Below, one piece after another: positions 8,229 through 17,469 of a stretch of 64,000 nucleotides of DNA. The position numbers and the translations under genes are program-made. The stretch spans positions 124,001 to 188,000 of the forward strand of contig WOUZ01000009.1 in the NCBI GenBank assembly GCA_009773165.1. The letters are read 5' to 3'. The DNA is from Bacteroidota bacterium (GTDB lineage Bacteria > Bacteroidota > Bacteroidia > Bacteroidales > F082). The notes under the pieces are model-generated. The model searched no databases and was not told where the DNA came from. It was given only the letters and a program-made list of their open reading frames with translations. How positions within the stretch are numbered: the first letter of the stretch is position 1; each line of letters opens with the position of its first letter.

Positions 8229-11200
8229 ATGAAGAACTGTGTACCTAAAGAGCCGGTGATTCGCTGGTTCAAAAGCATGCTCATTCTGTTGTTTACATTA
8301 AGTGTAAGCGCAGTATTCGGACAGGACAGAAACATTGCTGGGACTGTTACGGATCAATCAACAAACGAATCTTTACCGGGAGCTACTGTTTTGGTAAAGG
8401 GAACTGCAAAAGGAACCTCCACTGATATGGATGGAAACTTTACCTTAACCGTAGGTTCTAATGAAAAAGTTCTTGTGATTAGTTTTGTAGGCTATGAATC
8501 GACTGAAGTAACAATTGGGACTTCCAATGTACTTAAAATTCAATTAGTTCCTGCTAAAACTTCTCTACAGGAAGTTGTTGTTGTTGGATACGGAAGTGTA
8601 AAAGTGAAAGATCTCACATCCGCAATCACCACCATCAAATCAGATGAATTAGTTAAAACACCATCAGCCACACCACTCCAGGCTTTACAAGGTAAGGTAG
8701 CTGGTTTACAAGTTGTTACAGGTGGTGGTCCTGGTGATTCGCCTACAATAAGAGTGCGTGGGGTGGGTTCATTTCCAGGAAGAGATAATGAAGCACCACT
8801 TTTTGTTGTGGATGGAATGTTTTTTGACAACATTGATTTCCTTAACCCATCAGATATTGCTTCAATGTCAGTATTGAAAGATGCTTCAGCATCAGCTATT
8901 TACGGTGTCAGAGCAGCAAATGGAGTTGTTTTGATTGAAACTAAATCTGGTTCTTACAACCAAAAAACAGAGATCAGCTATAGTGGTTATACCGGATATC
9001 AGGTGGCACAAAACATCGTCAAGATGGCAAATGCGCAACAATTTTCAATGATGGCCTTGGAATCAGGATCAGTTGCTGACCAAACATTCGTATTAAATGC
9101 AATGCAGCGTTATGGCAGAAGCAGAATCAATCCTAACGTGCCTGATGTTAATACCGACTGGTACAGCGAAGTTCTTCGTCCTGCGCCTCAAACAAATCAT
9201 AGTCTCGATATTTCAGGTGGAAATGACAAGGCAAGATATTCAATTGGTTCAAACTATTTCTTTCAGGATGGTATTCTGAAAATGGATAACCAATATGAAC
9301 GCATGAACCTGCGTACCAAGCTGGATATCAAAGCAACAAAATGGTTAACTGTTGGTGGAAACTTAATTTTTAGTAATGCAACTAAATTTAATGCTCAGAA
9401 CAGTGCATGGAATCAAGCTTATTTCGCTGTTCCAATCATGCCTGTTTATGATGAAAATAACACTGCTGCAACACCCATTAATTATTCCAATGCACAAGAT
9501 CTTGGTTACAGAAGTGGACAAAACCCCTTCCCTACCATGGATTTCAACATTGACAGAATGAAAATCAAGAAAGTTTTAGCTAATTACTATGCTGAATTAA
9601 ATCTGATTCCACAAACTTTGACTTTCAAGACTTCATATAATTACAACTATTCTTCTATAGATCAGCGTGTTGTTAACTTACCTTGGTTTATTGGTAACAG
9701 TTTCCAGAACCCCGATGCAACAATTACCCGCACCTATTCTATATATAACAACAAGATTTGGGATAATGTGCTGACCTATAACAAAAGTATTAACAACCAT
9801 ACATTTGTTGTAATGGCCGGGTCTTCATTTAAAGATGAAGGATTTCAGAAACTCTCAGCTCAAGGAAAAAATTTCCCAACTGATCAGGAACAATCATGGT
9901 ACCTGAATCAGTCGTTAAATATTCCTGCTGAAGCAGTTTGGGATGACGGATTGAGGCAATATGGAATGTCTTATTTCGGTAGAGTTTCTTATAACTTTAG
10001 TGATAAGTATTTGCTTTACGGAACTTTACGTGCTGACGGAAGTAATAAATATCAACAAAAATGGGGCTATTTTCCAACAGTTGGTGCAGGATGGGTTATT
10101 TCAGAAGAAGGCTTCTTAAAAGGCAATGACTATATTCAATTCCTGAAACTTCGCGCAAGTTGGGGTCAGCTTGGTAACGACCGTATTCAGGCTAGCGACG
10201 GAGCTTTCACGACAAATGTTGTGACAACAACTCTTGGCGGTATTGTTTATTATGGAACAGTTGTTAACAATACCTTCTCAACTTTAAAATGGGAGTTAAC
10301 TGAAGAAACAAACATTGGTTTTTCTTCCAAATTACTGAAGGATAAACTTTCAGTTGAATTCGATTATTTCATTCGTGATACCAAAAATGCAGCTATCCCG
10401 GTTATTATTCCTGGTCAGGGTGGTAGTGTTTTAAAACCTGTTGGAGTAATCAGAAATTCGGGTATTGAGCTTGCATTAAACTGGTCTAATACAGTTAATA
10501 ACAAACTTAGCTATAGTGTTGGTGCAAATATTTCAACGCTTAAAAACGAAGCTATGGACCTCTATGGACAAACTTATATTGATGGTGGTTCCGCTGAGTT
10601 TCGTCAACGCACCTATCTTGGTGAACCTTTAATGGCATTTTATGGCCGTGAAGTTGCTGGTGTTTATCAAAATCAAGCTGAAATTGATGCCGACCCGGTT
10701 GCAGTTGCCAACGGACTCGTTCCTGGTGATTTCAAGTACAAGGATCAAAATAGCGATGGCAAAATTGATGATGATGACCGTGTTATCCTTGGTTCTTATT
10801 TTCCTAACTTCATGTATGGCGGTAATATCAGTATTACTTATGGCAGCCTTGATTTTTCAACCAGTGTTTATGGACAAATGGGTAACAAAATCCTCAATCG
10901 TAAACGTGGAGAATTAATTTGGACACCTGATGGCAACCTGGATGCTGATTTAGCAATTAATCGTTGGCATGGTGAAGGTACTTCGAATGAGTATCCTTCT
11001 TCTGCTGGTTTACGTAAAGGATGGAATCAAAAAATGAGTGACTATTTTGTTGAAGACGGATCATTCTTCAGAATCCAGAATGTGCAGTTAGGATATACCC
11101 TCAGAAACTCAAAATGGCTTAATGGTCAATTCCCTGAAGCAAGAATCTACTTCACTGCAGAACGCCCTTTGACACTTTTCCAATACAATGGTTTTACGCC

Positions 11201-11279
11201 TGAAGTTGCTAATGGCTGGGATTCTCAAACCTATCCTGTAGCTGCAGTTTACACCATTGGTCTGAATGTTAAGTTCTAA
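8229..11279 (+). CDS. susC: SusC/RagA TonB-linked outer membrane transporter
   Basis: This 1016-residue outer-membrane protein imports oligosaccharides using TonB energy. It has a signal peptide ending near VFGQ (residue about 32). A carboxypeptidase-regulatory-like domain follows (about 34-108, AGTVTDQSTNESLPGATV...DGNFTL), then the typical LQEVVVVGYG segment, the plug (TPLQALQGKVAGLQV, RVRGVGS, VLKDASASAIYG) and a 22-strand barrel ending in a C-terminal aromatic signature (NVKF). Length and order are standard for SusC. It is followed after 18 bp by SusD. Gene context with GH144 and GH94 enzymes suggests beta-1,2-gluco-oligosaccharides as the imported ligand, which is inference. Confidence 0.95.
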   Translation: MKNCVPKEPVIRWFKSMLILLFTLSVSAVFGQDRNIAGTVTDQSTNESLPGATVLVKGTAKGTSTDMDGNFTLTVGSNEKVLVISFVGYESTEVTIGTSNVLKIQLVPAKTSLQEVVVVGYGSVKVKDLTSAITTIKSDELVKTPSATPLQALQGKVAGLQVVTGGGPGDSPTIRVRGVGSFPGRDNEAPLFVVDGMFFDNIDFLNPSDIASMSVLKDASASAIYGVRAANGVVLIETKSGSYNQKTEISYSGYTGYQVAQNIVKMANAQQFSMMALESGSVADQTFVLNAMQRYGRSRINPNVPDVNTDWYSEVLRPAPQTNHSLDISGGNDKARYSIGSNYFFQDGILKMDNQYERMNLRTKLDIKATKWLTVGGNLIFSNATKFNAQNSAWNQAYFAVPIMPVYDENNTAATPINYSNAQDLGYRSGQNPFPTMDFNIDRMKIKKVLANYYAELNLIPQTLTFKTSYNYNYSSIDQRVVNLPWFIGNSFQNPDATITRTYSIYNNKIWDNVLTYNKSINNHTFVVMAGSSFKDEGFQKLSAQGKNFPTDQEQSWYLNQSLNIPAEAVWDDGLRQYGMSYFGRVSYNFSDKYLLYGTLRADGSNKYQQKWGYFPTVGAGWVISEEGFLKGNDYIQFLKLRASWGQLGNDRIQASDGAFTTNVVTTTLGGIVYYGTVVNNTFSTLKWELTEETNIGFSSKLLKDKLSVEFDYFIRDTKNAAIPVIIPGQGGSVLKPVGVIRNSGIELALNWSNTVNNKLSYSVGANISTLKNEAMDLYGQTYIDGGSAEFRQRTYLGEPLMAFYGREVAGVYQNQAEIDADPVAVANGLVPGDFKYKDQNSDGKIDDDDRVILGSYFPNFMYGGNISITYGSLDFSTSVYGQMGNKILNRKRGELIWTPDGNLDADLAINRWHGEGTSNEYPSSAGLRKGWNQKMSDYFVEDGSFFRIQNVQLGYTLRNSKWLNGQFPEARIYFTAERPLTLFQYNGFTPEVANGWDSQTYPVAAVYTIGLNVKF

Positions 11280-11297
11280 CTTTTAATCTTTTAACTC

Positions 11298-12830
11298 ATG
11301 AAACGAAATAAAATCTTAATCATAATAACCCTGTCGGTACTCACAATTCTTGGTACTACAGGTTGCGAAAAATACCTGGATGATCTGGCTGAAAACAGAA
11401 CTTATACAGGTGGTACGGACTACACTGTTAGCAGCAACATGATACTTCCGTTAATAGGAACTTATCAGGAATTCAATGGTATTGAATGGGAATGTTACCC
11501 ATTGATCTCCGTTCGCGGTGATGATGTAAATGCTGGTGGTTTAGGCGATCAGCAGGACTTTGCTGAAACTGATAAATACAACTACAATAAAGATTACTGG
11601 ATGTACAATTCCTTATTCCAGAATTTCTATCAAAACATGTTGTCAGCTAATTCAGCTATGGAACAGGTTGCTCTTTATCAAGAATTTGCTTCAAACAAAG
11701 CTCTTGGTGATCAGTATATTGCGGAGATAAAAGTGTTGAAATCATTTTGGCTCTTCCAATTGACACGTACCTGGGGCGCTTTACCAGTACCTCCAACATC
11801 TGATCCATCACAGCTTTTAGTTGCTCCGCTAACTCCAAAAGATGACATCATGCAAATGATTTCAATATGGATGGATGAGGCAATTCCAAATCTTCCTGCT
11901 GTACGTCCCAACGAACGGACTGACATTCCTGGTGGTGTGACAAAATACACTGCATTGGCTATGAAAGCTTTAGCAAATCTTGAGTTGAAAAATTATCCTG
12001 CGGTAGCTTCTGCAACAGGTGAGATTATAAGCTCAGGTAAATATACCCTTGAAGCTGATTATTATGAACTATTCAAGATTCCTGGAAAACTCAACAATGA
12101 AAATATTTGGGAATTTCAATATTCAGATCTTGGTCAGGGAACAGGTGATAATTACGCTTACCTATATGCATTTTTTGGCCCACAAGGTTGGACACCAGCA
12201 GTTGCCGGTTCTGGTGACGGTTGGGGATTTTGGGAACCAAGTTTGAAATACATCAAATTCATGCTTGACAGAGGTGAAACTGTCCGTCTTGAAACTACCG
12301 TATTGTTTACAGACAGAGGTATTGCTGAACTCAGATCAGACCCTAGTTACACAAACCTGCCTGCATGGATTTCAAATACCACCCGTTCAGGTGATAGAAT
12401 AAATGATTATGCGCGTGCAATGTTCACAAGCGGTAAACATTATTTGCCTTCCAATCAGCTTACTCCAGGCAGAACCGATTATGGTACGAACAAAAACTTT
12501 ACTGTAATTCGTTATGCTGAGATTTTGTTGATGTATGCTGAAGCCCTCACTCAAGGTGCCTCTGGTACTGCCGGAACAGCAGACGAAGCTGTTAATTTGG
12601 TTAGAACAAGAGCTGGATTAAGCCCGCTTGCAGGCGTTACTAACGATCAGGTTATGGCTGAAAAATATGCTGAATTAGCAATGGAATGGGGAACACGTTA
12701 TTTTGATATGGTGAGATTAGGCAAGACGAATGAACTTAGCTATGATGGCAGAAGCTTCACAGCAGAGAAAACATTTCTCCCTTATCCACAAAATCAAATC
12801 GACCTTCTTCCTTTACTAGGACAAAAGTAG
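11298..12830 (+). CDS. susD: SusD/RagB surface glycan-binding lipoprotein
   Basis: This is a 510-residue lipoprotein with a lipobox ending at C23 (ILGTTGCEKY). It shows the SusD pattern: N-terminal TPR-like helices with bulky aromatics, a central binding region and the C-terminal segment typical of RagB/SusD (RYAEILLMYAEAL, EAVNLVRTRAGL, EWGTRYFDMVRLGKT). SusD caps the SusC barrel on the cell surface and hands substrate to it. The gene sits directly downstream of susC and 22 bp upstream of the LamG lipoprotein, so the three are probably co-transcribed to the terminator at 13930. Confidence 0.95.
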   Translation: MKRNKILIIITLSVLTILGTTGCEKYLDDLAENRTYTGGTDYTVSSNMILPLIGTYQEFNGIEWECYPLISVRGDDVNAGGLGDQQDFAETDKYNYNKDYWMYNSLFQNFYQNMLSANSAMEQVALYQEFASNKALGDQYIAEIKVLKSFWLFQLTRTWGALPVPPTSDPSQLLVAPLTPKDDIMQMISIWMDEAIPNLPAVRPNERTDIPGGVTKYTALAMKALANLELKNYPAVASATGEIISSGKYTLEADYYELFKIPGKLNNENIWEFQYSDLGQGTGDNYAYLYAFFGPQGWTPAVAGSGDGWGFWEPSLKYIKFMLDRGETVRLETTVLFTDRGIAELRSDPSYTNLPAWISNTTRSGDRINDYARAMFTSGKHYLPSNQLTPGRTDYGTNKNFTVIRYAEILLMYAEALTQGASGTAGTADEAVNLVRTRAGLSPLAGVTNDQVMAEKYAELAMEWGTRYFDMVRLGKTNELSYDGRSFTAEKTFLPYPQNQIDLLPLLGQK

Positions 12831-12852
12831 AATCACTTAAAAAATACTAACA

Positions 12853-13908
12853 ATGAAAATAATAAAATATCTCTTTGCAAGTGCACTGATCCTATTAATT
12901 GCGGTATCATGTAACAAAGGTATTGACCCTATTGAAGAAGTAGCTCCAAAACCAGATGCCTCCGATCCTACACTTCAAATATTATATCCTATTGAAGGCA
13001 AAATAGTACGTTCAGATCAGGAAGTGGCAACCATTGTAATAAAACTTGTTGCTGTTGATGATGTTGAGCTTAAATCAGTTATCGTGCATCTTGATGGTGC
13101 TGAAATAGCCTCATATACAACTTTTAAGGATTATCGCCGGGCACTAATCGAATATCCATACACCAATCTTACTGATGGTGATCACACACTTAGAGTTATT
13201 GCTACCGACCTCGCCGGAAAAACTATCGAAAAGACTCTTAATTTTAAGAAAGTAACTGTTCCGGTTTACAATCCTCTTGAAGGTGAGACACTTTACCTCC
13301 CATTCGAGGAAAGCCTGATAGATGGAATCTCTGGTGAAACTTTGTCCTTAACCGGAACAGCTAACTATGTTGAAGGAAAATCAGGAACGGCATTCGTTGG
13401 TGCTCCTGATAGCTATATTACTATGCCTTCAGCTGGTATCGCTACTCCTGAGTTTAGTGTAGCATTTTGGTATGCTGCAAACGCTGAACCTGCGCGTGCT
13501 GGCGTTATCGCGATCAGCCCTGAAGGTGATGACCGTAAAGTTGGATTCCGCCTCCTACGTGAAGGCAATGCAACTGAACAAAAACTTGGACTTAACTTTG
13601 GAATTGGTACAACAGAAATATGGATGAATCCTTTTGTCACTTTTGCCCCTGAAGGTCAATGGATGCATGTTGCTATCACAATTTCGTCTACAAAGGCTAC
13701 CATATATGTTGACGGACTCGTTGTTGCTGAAACAGAAATAGCAACGCCACTCGATTGGACAGGATGCCCAAGTATGACTATTAGTTCTGGTGTTCCAAAC
13801 TTTGCTTATTGGGAACATTTCTCCGATCAAAGTTCATATGATGAAATGCACTTCTTTAGCCGGGCTATCTCTGCTGCAGAGGTACAAGGATTAATGGGAA
13901 GTAAATAA
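12853..13908 (+). CDS. Surface glycan-binding lipoprotein with Ig-like and LamG domains (SusE-position)
   Basis: This 351-residue lipoprotein (lipobox ending at C20, LIAVSC) occupies the SusE/SGBP-B position after SusD. Residues about 35-135 form an Ig-like domain (VELKSVIVHLDGAEI, DGDHTLRVIATDLAGKT). Residues about 145-350 form a LamG/concanavalin-A-like lectin jelly roll (LPFEESLIDGISGE, EFSVAFWYAAN, GQWMHVAITISSTKATIYVDG, DEMHFFSRAISAAEVQGLM). It lacks catalytic features, so binding is the likely role. It ends the first transcription block, followed by a strong terminator. Ligand identity is unknown. Confidence 0.8.
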   Translation: MKIIKYLFASALILLIAVSCNKGIDPIEEVAPKPDASDPTLQILYPIEGKIVRSDQEVATIVIKLVAVDDVELKSVIVHLDGAEIASYTTFKDYRRALIEYPYTNLTDGDHTLRVIATDLAGKTIEKTLNFKKVTVPVYNPLEGETLYLPFEESLIDGISGETLSLTGTANYVEGKSGTAFVGAPDSYITMPSAGIATPEFSVAFWYAANAEPARAGVIAISPEGDDRKVGFRLLREGNATEQKLGLNFGIGTTEIWMNPFVTFAPEGQWMHVAITISSTKATIYVDGLVVAETEIATPLDWTGCPSMTISSGVPNFAYWEHFSDQSSYDEMHFFSRAISAAEVQGLMGSK

Positions 13909-13929
13909 TTGGTTAGTGAGTTTTTTTAC

Positions 13930-13961
13930 AAGAGGGAGGGGTTTTCCCTTCCCTCTTTTTT
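13930..13961 (+). terminator. Intrinsic terminator after susC-susD-LamG block
   Basis: A 12-bp stem (13930-13941 with 13946-13957, one G-U pair) with a TTTT loop is followed by a T-run. It separates the binding/transport genes from the enzyme operon beginning at 14046. Confidence 0.85.
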
Positions 13962-14045
13962 ATCTCCAGTAAGCAATAATTCAGGACTAATTCAGCTTTA
14001 ACTTTTTACCTTTTTAGGTTTTAACATCATTAATCTCATAAAAAA

Positions 14046-16070
14046 ATGAAATCAACCCATGTAACCTGGCGTTCATTCGCAACAATAGTTTCTCTGAGTA
14101 TTACTTCTTTGCTTTTTGTCAGCAGTTCTTGCAATAAGGAGCCAGAGACCGAACCTGGGCAGCTGTCGATTACAGCCAGTTATATCGGTGATATTCAATT
14201 ACAGATAGCAGCAGAAGTTTTAAATGTTCCTATTAATAAAGATGCCAAAATCATTTTTACTGAATCTCTCGATTCTATCTCTGCCAAACAAAACATTACG
14301 ATAATAAACGATGCAAGTATTTCGCTCAGCGGATTACGCTTCGTTTTTGAAGACGATGCAAAAACAGTTTTCATCAAGCATGCTGACTTTGGAAAACTTA
14401 AAAGTTATACCTTGCATGTTGACAAAGCATTGAAAGGCAGGTTGAAACAAACATTTGCCGGTGCAGATTATAGGTTTAAAACCGATGATGGCGTGTTTCA
14501 ACTTAAAAGCGCTACCATATCAGGAAGGGATTTTACTCAAACAACCAATTTTTTTAACATAGATACTGAAAACCTCGAAATTCAGCTTGAATTTTCTGAG
14601 TCAGTGGATACCAATGGAATTAAGTCAAAGTTTACGTTAGGTGGCAATTCCATTTTCAATTTAAATTTTGAAGATTCATTCAAAAAGGTAAAACTAACTG
14701 CTAACCAGGAGCTTATTGGTTATAAAAAATATGTTTTTGTTGCATCAACCTTACTGAGATCAGCTTCAGGCTATACATTCCCAGGATTCAGTAATTCATT
14801 TATGACAGCAGTTGATTCAACCCCGAAATTTCCACTTATTTCCGACGAAGAATTGCTAACCTTGGTTCAGCGCCAGACTTTCAAATATTTTTATGATTTT
14901 GCTCATCCAGCCAGCGGTATGGCCCGGGAGCGCAATACTTCAGGTGACATTGTAACCTCAGGAGGCTCAGGTTTTGGTGTTATGGCTCTCATTGTAGGTA
15001 TGGAACGTGGTTTTATCACCCGTGAACAAGGCATTACAAGACTCGCCAAAATAATAAATTTCCTTGAAACCTGCGATCGCTTTCATGGTGCATGGTCACA
15101 CTGGATCAATGGCTCAACAGGTGCTGTAGTTCCTTTTGGCACTAAAGATAATGGCGGTGACCTTGTTGAAACAGCTTTTATGGCACAGGGTCTAATTACA
15201 ATGCGACAATATCTAAACCCTATCAACGTAACGGAAAATGATCTAATAAACAGAATAACAACTCTTTACAATGAAATTGAATGGAGCTGGTATCGCAAAA
15301 ACAATCAGAATGTGTTGTATTGGCACTGGTCGCCAAACTATGGCTGGGAAATGAATCATCAGATAGCCGGATATAACGAGACACTTATCACATATGTCAT
15401 GGCAGCTTCTTCTCCTACATTCACTATCCCTGCGGCTGTTTATCATCAAGGTTATGCCCGAAACGGAGCAATAAGAAATGGTAAATCATTTTATGGTTAC
15501 ACACTTCCGGTAGGTTTTGATTACGGTGGTCCGTTGTTTTTTGCTCATTATTCATTTTTAGGTCTCGATCCAAGAAATCTTGCTGATGTTTACGCCAACT
15601 ATTGGACACAAAATACCCATCACGCACTTATAAACTACTCCTACTGTGCTGCCAATCCAAAAAATTATCCCAATTACAGCACACATTGTTGGGGGCTGAC
15701 AGCTAGCGATATCCCTGGTGGTTATGGTGTTAGTGAGCCAACCAACGACCGAGGTGTTATAACTCCAACTGCAGCTGTTGCATCATTGCCCTTCAGTCCT
15801 GAACAATCTATGAATGCGATCAGGTTTTTCTACTATACAATAGGTGACCAGCTTTGGGGTGAGTATGGTTTTTACGATGCTTTTGATGTAAAAACCGGAT
15901 GGTGGGCAAGTTCATATCTTGCTATCGATCAGGGACCAATAATTGCTATGATCGAAAATCACCGTACAGGATTACTTTGGGACTTGTTCATGAGTGCTCC
16001 TGAAGTACATTCGGGACTTGATAAACTTGGGTTTTCCTATGTAAAAACAAACAGACCTGTAAACAAATAA
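14046..16070 (+). CDS. GH144-like (PF10091) beta-1,2-glucanase lipoprotein with N-terminal Ig-like domains
   Basis: This 674-residue lipoprotein (C29, SSSCNKE; acidic residues after the cysteine suggest surface export) starts the enzyme operon. Residues about 38-265 form two Ig-like (SbsA/Big_5-type) domains. Residues about 275-665 form the glycoamylase-like (alpha/alpha)6 barrel. The acidic motif DNGGD gives D368 and D372, and GYNE gives E445. As I recall, the Chitinophaga GH144 endo-beta-1,2-glucanase uses D135, D139 and E211, and the spacing here (4, then 73) matches closely. The inferred activity is surface endo- or exo-cleavage of beta-1,2-glucan. It is the first of four tandem paralogues, 13 bp from the next. 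Confidence 0.8.
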   Translation: MKSTHVTWRSFATIVSLSITSLLFVSSSCNKEPETEPGQLSITASYIGDIQLQIAAEVLNVPINKDAKIIFTESLDSISAKQNITIINDASISLSGLRFVFEDDAKTVFIKHADFGKLKSYTLHVDKALKGRLKQTFAGADYRFKTDDGVFQLKSATISGRDFTQTTNFFNIDTENLEIQLEFSESVDTNGIKSKFTLGGNSIFNLNFEDSFKKVKLTANQELIGYKKYVFVASTLLRSASGYTFPGFSNSFMTAVDSTPKFPLISDEELLTLVQRQTFKYFYDFAHPASGMARERNTSGDIVTSGGSGFGVMALIVGMERGFITREQGITRLAKIINFLETCDRFHGAWSHWINGSTGAVVPFGTKDNGGDLVETAFMAQGLITMRQYLNPINVTENDLINRITTLYNEIEWSWYRKNNQNVLYWHWSPNYGWEMNHQIAGYNETLITYVMAASSPTFTIPAAVYHQGYARNGAIRNGKSFYGYTLPVGFDYGGPLFFAHYSFLGLDPRNLADVYANYWTQNTHHALINYSYCAANPKNYPNYSTHCWGLTASDIPGGYGVSEPTNDRGVITPTAAVASLPFSPEQSMNAIRFFYYTIGDQLWGEYGFYDAFDVKTGWWASSYLAIDQGPIIAMIENHRTGLLWDLFMSAPEVHSGLDKLGFSYVKTNRPVNK

Positions 16071-16083
16071 ACCAACCAGACAT

Positions 16084-17442
16084 ATGATTATGCCTCGTTT
16101 TTTTATTGTGCTCGCAGTCCTGTTTTCACTGTTGTCGTGTGAAACGAAACGTTCTGAAAATAAAAAACAGGACAGCAGTCCTAAATTGGCTTTGTCAGAT
16201 GATTCATTGATGACTCTCGTTCAATACCAAACATTTCAGTATTTCTATGAAGGATCTGAGCCCACCTCCGGACTTGCCCCGGAGCGGATACACCCCGATG
16301 GTTATTACAATGAAAATGATGCACATATCATTACAACTGGGGGTTCTGGCTTTGGAGTTATGGCCATCCTCGTTGGAATCGAACGTGGTTTTATCACTCG
16401 TGAAGCTGGTTTCAAACACCTTAAAAAAAATGTTGACTGGCTGGCTAAAGTTGAAAGGTATCATGGAGCCTGGCCACACTGGATTGATGGAACAACAGGA
16501 ATAGTAAAGCCATTTAGTACCAATGACAACGGGGCCGATATCGTTGAAACGGCTTTTCTGATACAGGGTTTATTAGCAGCCAGGCAATATTTTCTAAATG
16601 GAAGTATTGAAGAACAGCAACTTGCAGCAAAAATTGATCAGTTGTGGAGAGAAGTAGAATGGTCATGGTTCACAAAGAATGGAGAAGATGTGCTTTATTG
16701 GCACTGGTCTCCTGACAACTACTGGAAAATGAATGTTCCAGTCAGAGGTTATAACGAATGTCTTATAGCATATGTGCTAGCCGCCTCCTCTCCTACTTTT
16801 CCTGTATCAGCCGATGTTTATCATAAAGGATGGGCCATGGAGGGCGAAATGAAGACAAATATGGGCGCGTATGGATACAATCTTACGTTAAAACACGACA
16901 GAACCGAAAAATTCGGTGGCCCCCTTTTCTGGTCTCATTATTCTTTTTTAGGATTAGATCCTCGAAATCTTTCTGATCAATATGCTGATTACTGGACACA
17001 TAACGTAAATCATACGCTGATAAACCGTCAGTGGTGTATTGAAAATCCTCTCGATTATAAAGGTTATGGTGAAAATTGTTGGGGATTAACCGCAAGCTAT
17101 TCACCCGATTTTTATCATGCTCATGCTCCGGGATATGAAACCGATAAAGGAGTAATTTCACCAACAGCGGCTCTGTCCTCTTTCCCTTATACTCCAGAAT
17201 ATTCGCTTCAGGCAATGAAGCATTTTTATTATCAGCTTGGAGATAAGGTATGGGGCAAATATGGTTTCTATGATGCTTTCAGCGAACAAGAAAATTGGTT
17301 TCCTGAAAAATACCTGGCCATTGATCAGGGCCCTATTGTGGTAATGATAGAGAATCACAGGAGCGGATTGCTATGGAACTTGTTCATGAGTAGCCCTGAT
17401 ATTCAGCAAGGGCTAACAAAACTGGGTTTTGATTATAAATAA
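16084..17442 (+). CDS. GH144-like (PF10091) beta-1,2-glucanase, single-domain lipoprotein
   Basis: This 452-residue lipoprotein (lipobox ending at C19, FSLLSC) is reduced to the catalytic (alpha/alpha)6 barrel. Candidate catalytic residues are D148 and D152 (NDNGAD) and E225 (GYNE), with the same 77-residue spacing as the first paralogue. Other shared blocks are YWHWSPD, GGPLFWSHYSFLGLDPRNL and the C-terminal AIDQGPIVVMIENHRSGL. The residues after the lipid cysteine (ETKRSEN) are not strongly acidic, so it may face the periplasm. It is the nearest tandem relative of the first enzyme by motif comparison and may differ in endo versus exo mode. Confidence 0.82.
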   Translation: MIMPRFFIVLAVLFSLLSCETKRSENKKQDSSPKLALSDDSLMTLVQYQTFQYFYEGSEPTSGLAPERIHPDGYYNENDAHIITTGGSGFGVMAILVGIERGFITREAGFKHLKKNVDWLAKVERYHGAWPHWIDGTTGIVKPFSTNDNGADIVETAFLIQGLLAARQYFLNGSIEEQQLAAKIDQLWREVEWSWFTKNGEDVLYWHWSPDNYWKMNVPVRGYNECLIAYVLAASSPTFPVSADVYHKGWAMEGEMKTNMGAYGYNLTLKHDRTEKFGGPLFWSHYSFLGLDPRNLSDQYADYWTHNVNHTLINRQWCIENPLDYKGYGENCWGLTASYSPDFYHAHAPGYETDKGVISPTAALSSFPYTPEYSLQAMKHFYYQLGDKVWGKYGFYDAFSEQENWFPEKYLAIDQGPIVVMIENHRSGLLWNLFMSSPDIQQGLTKLGFDYK

Positions 17443-17469
17443 TATTTCACACCTAATGCACAATTTACA

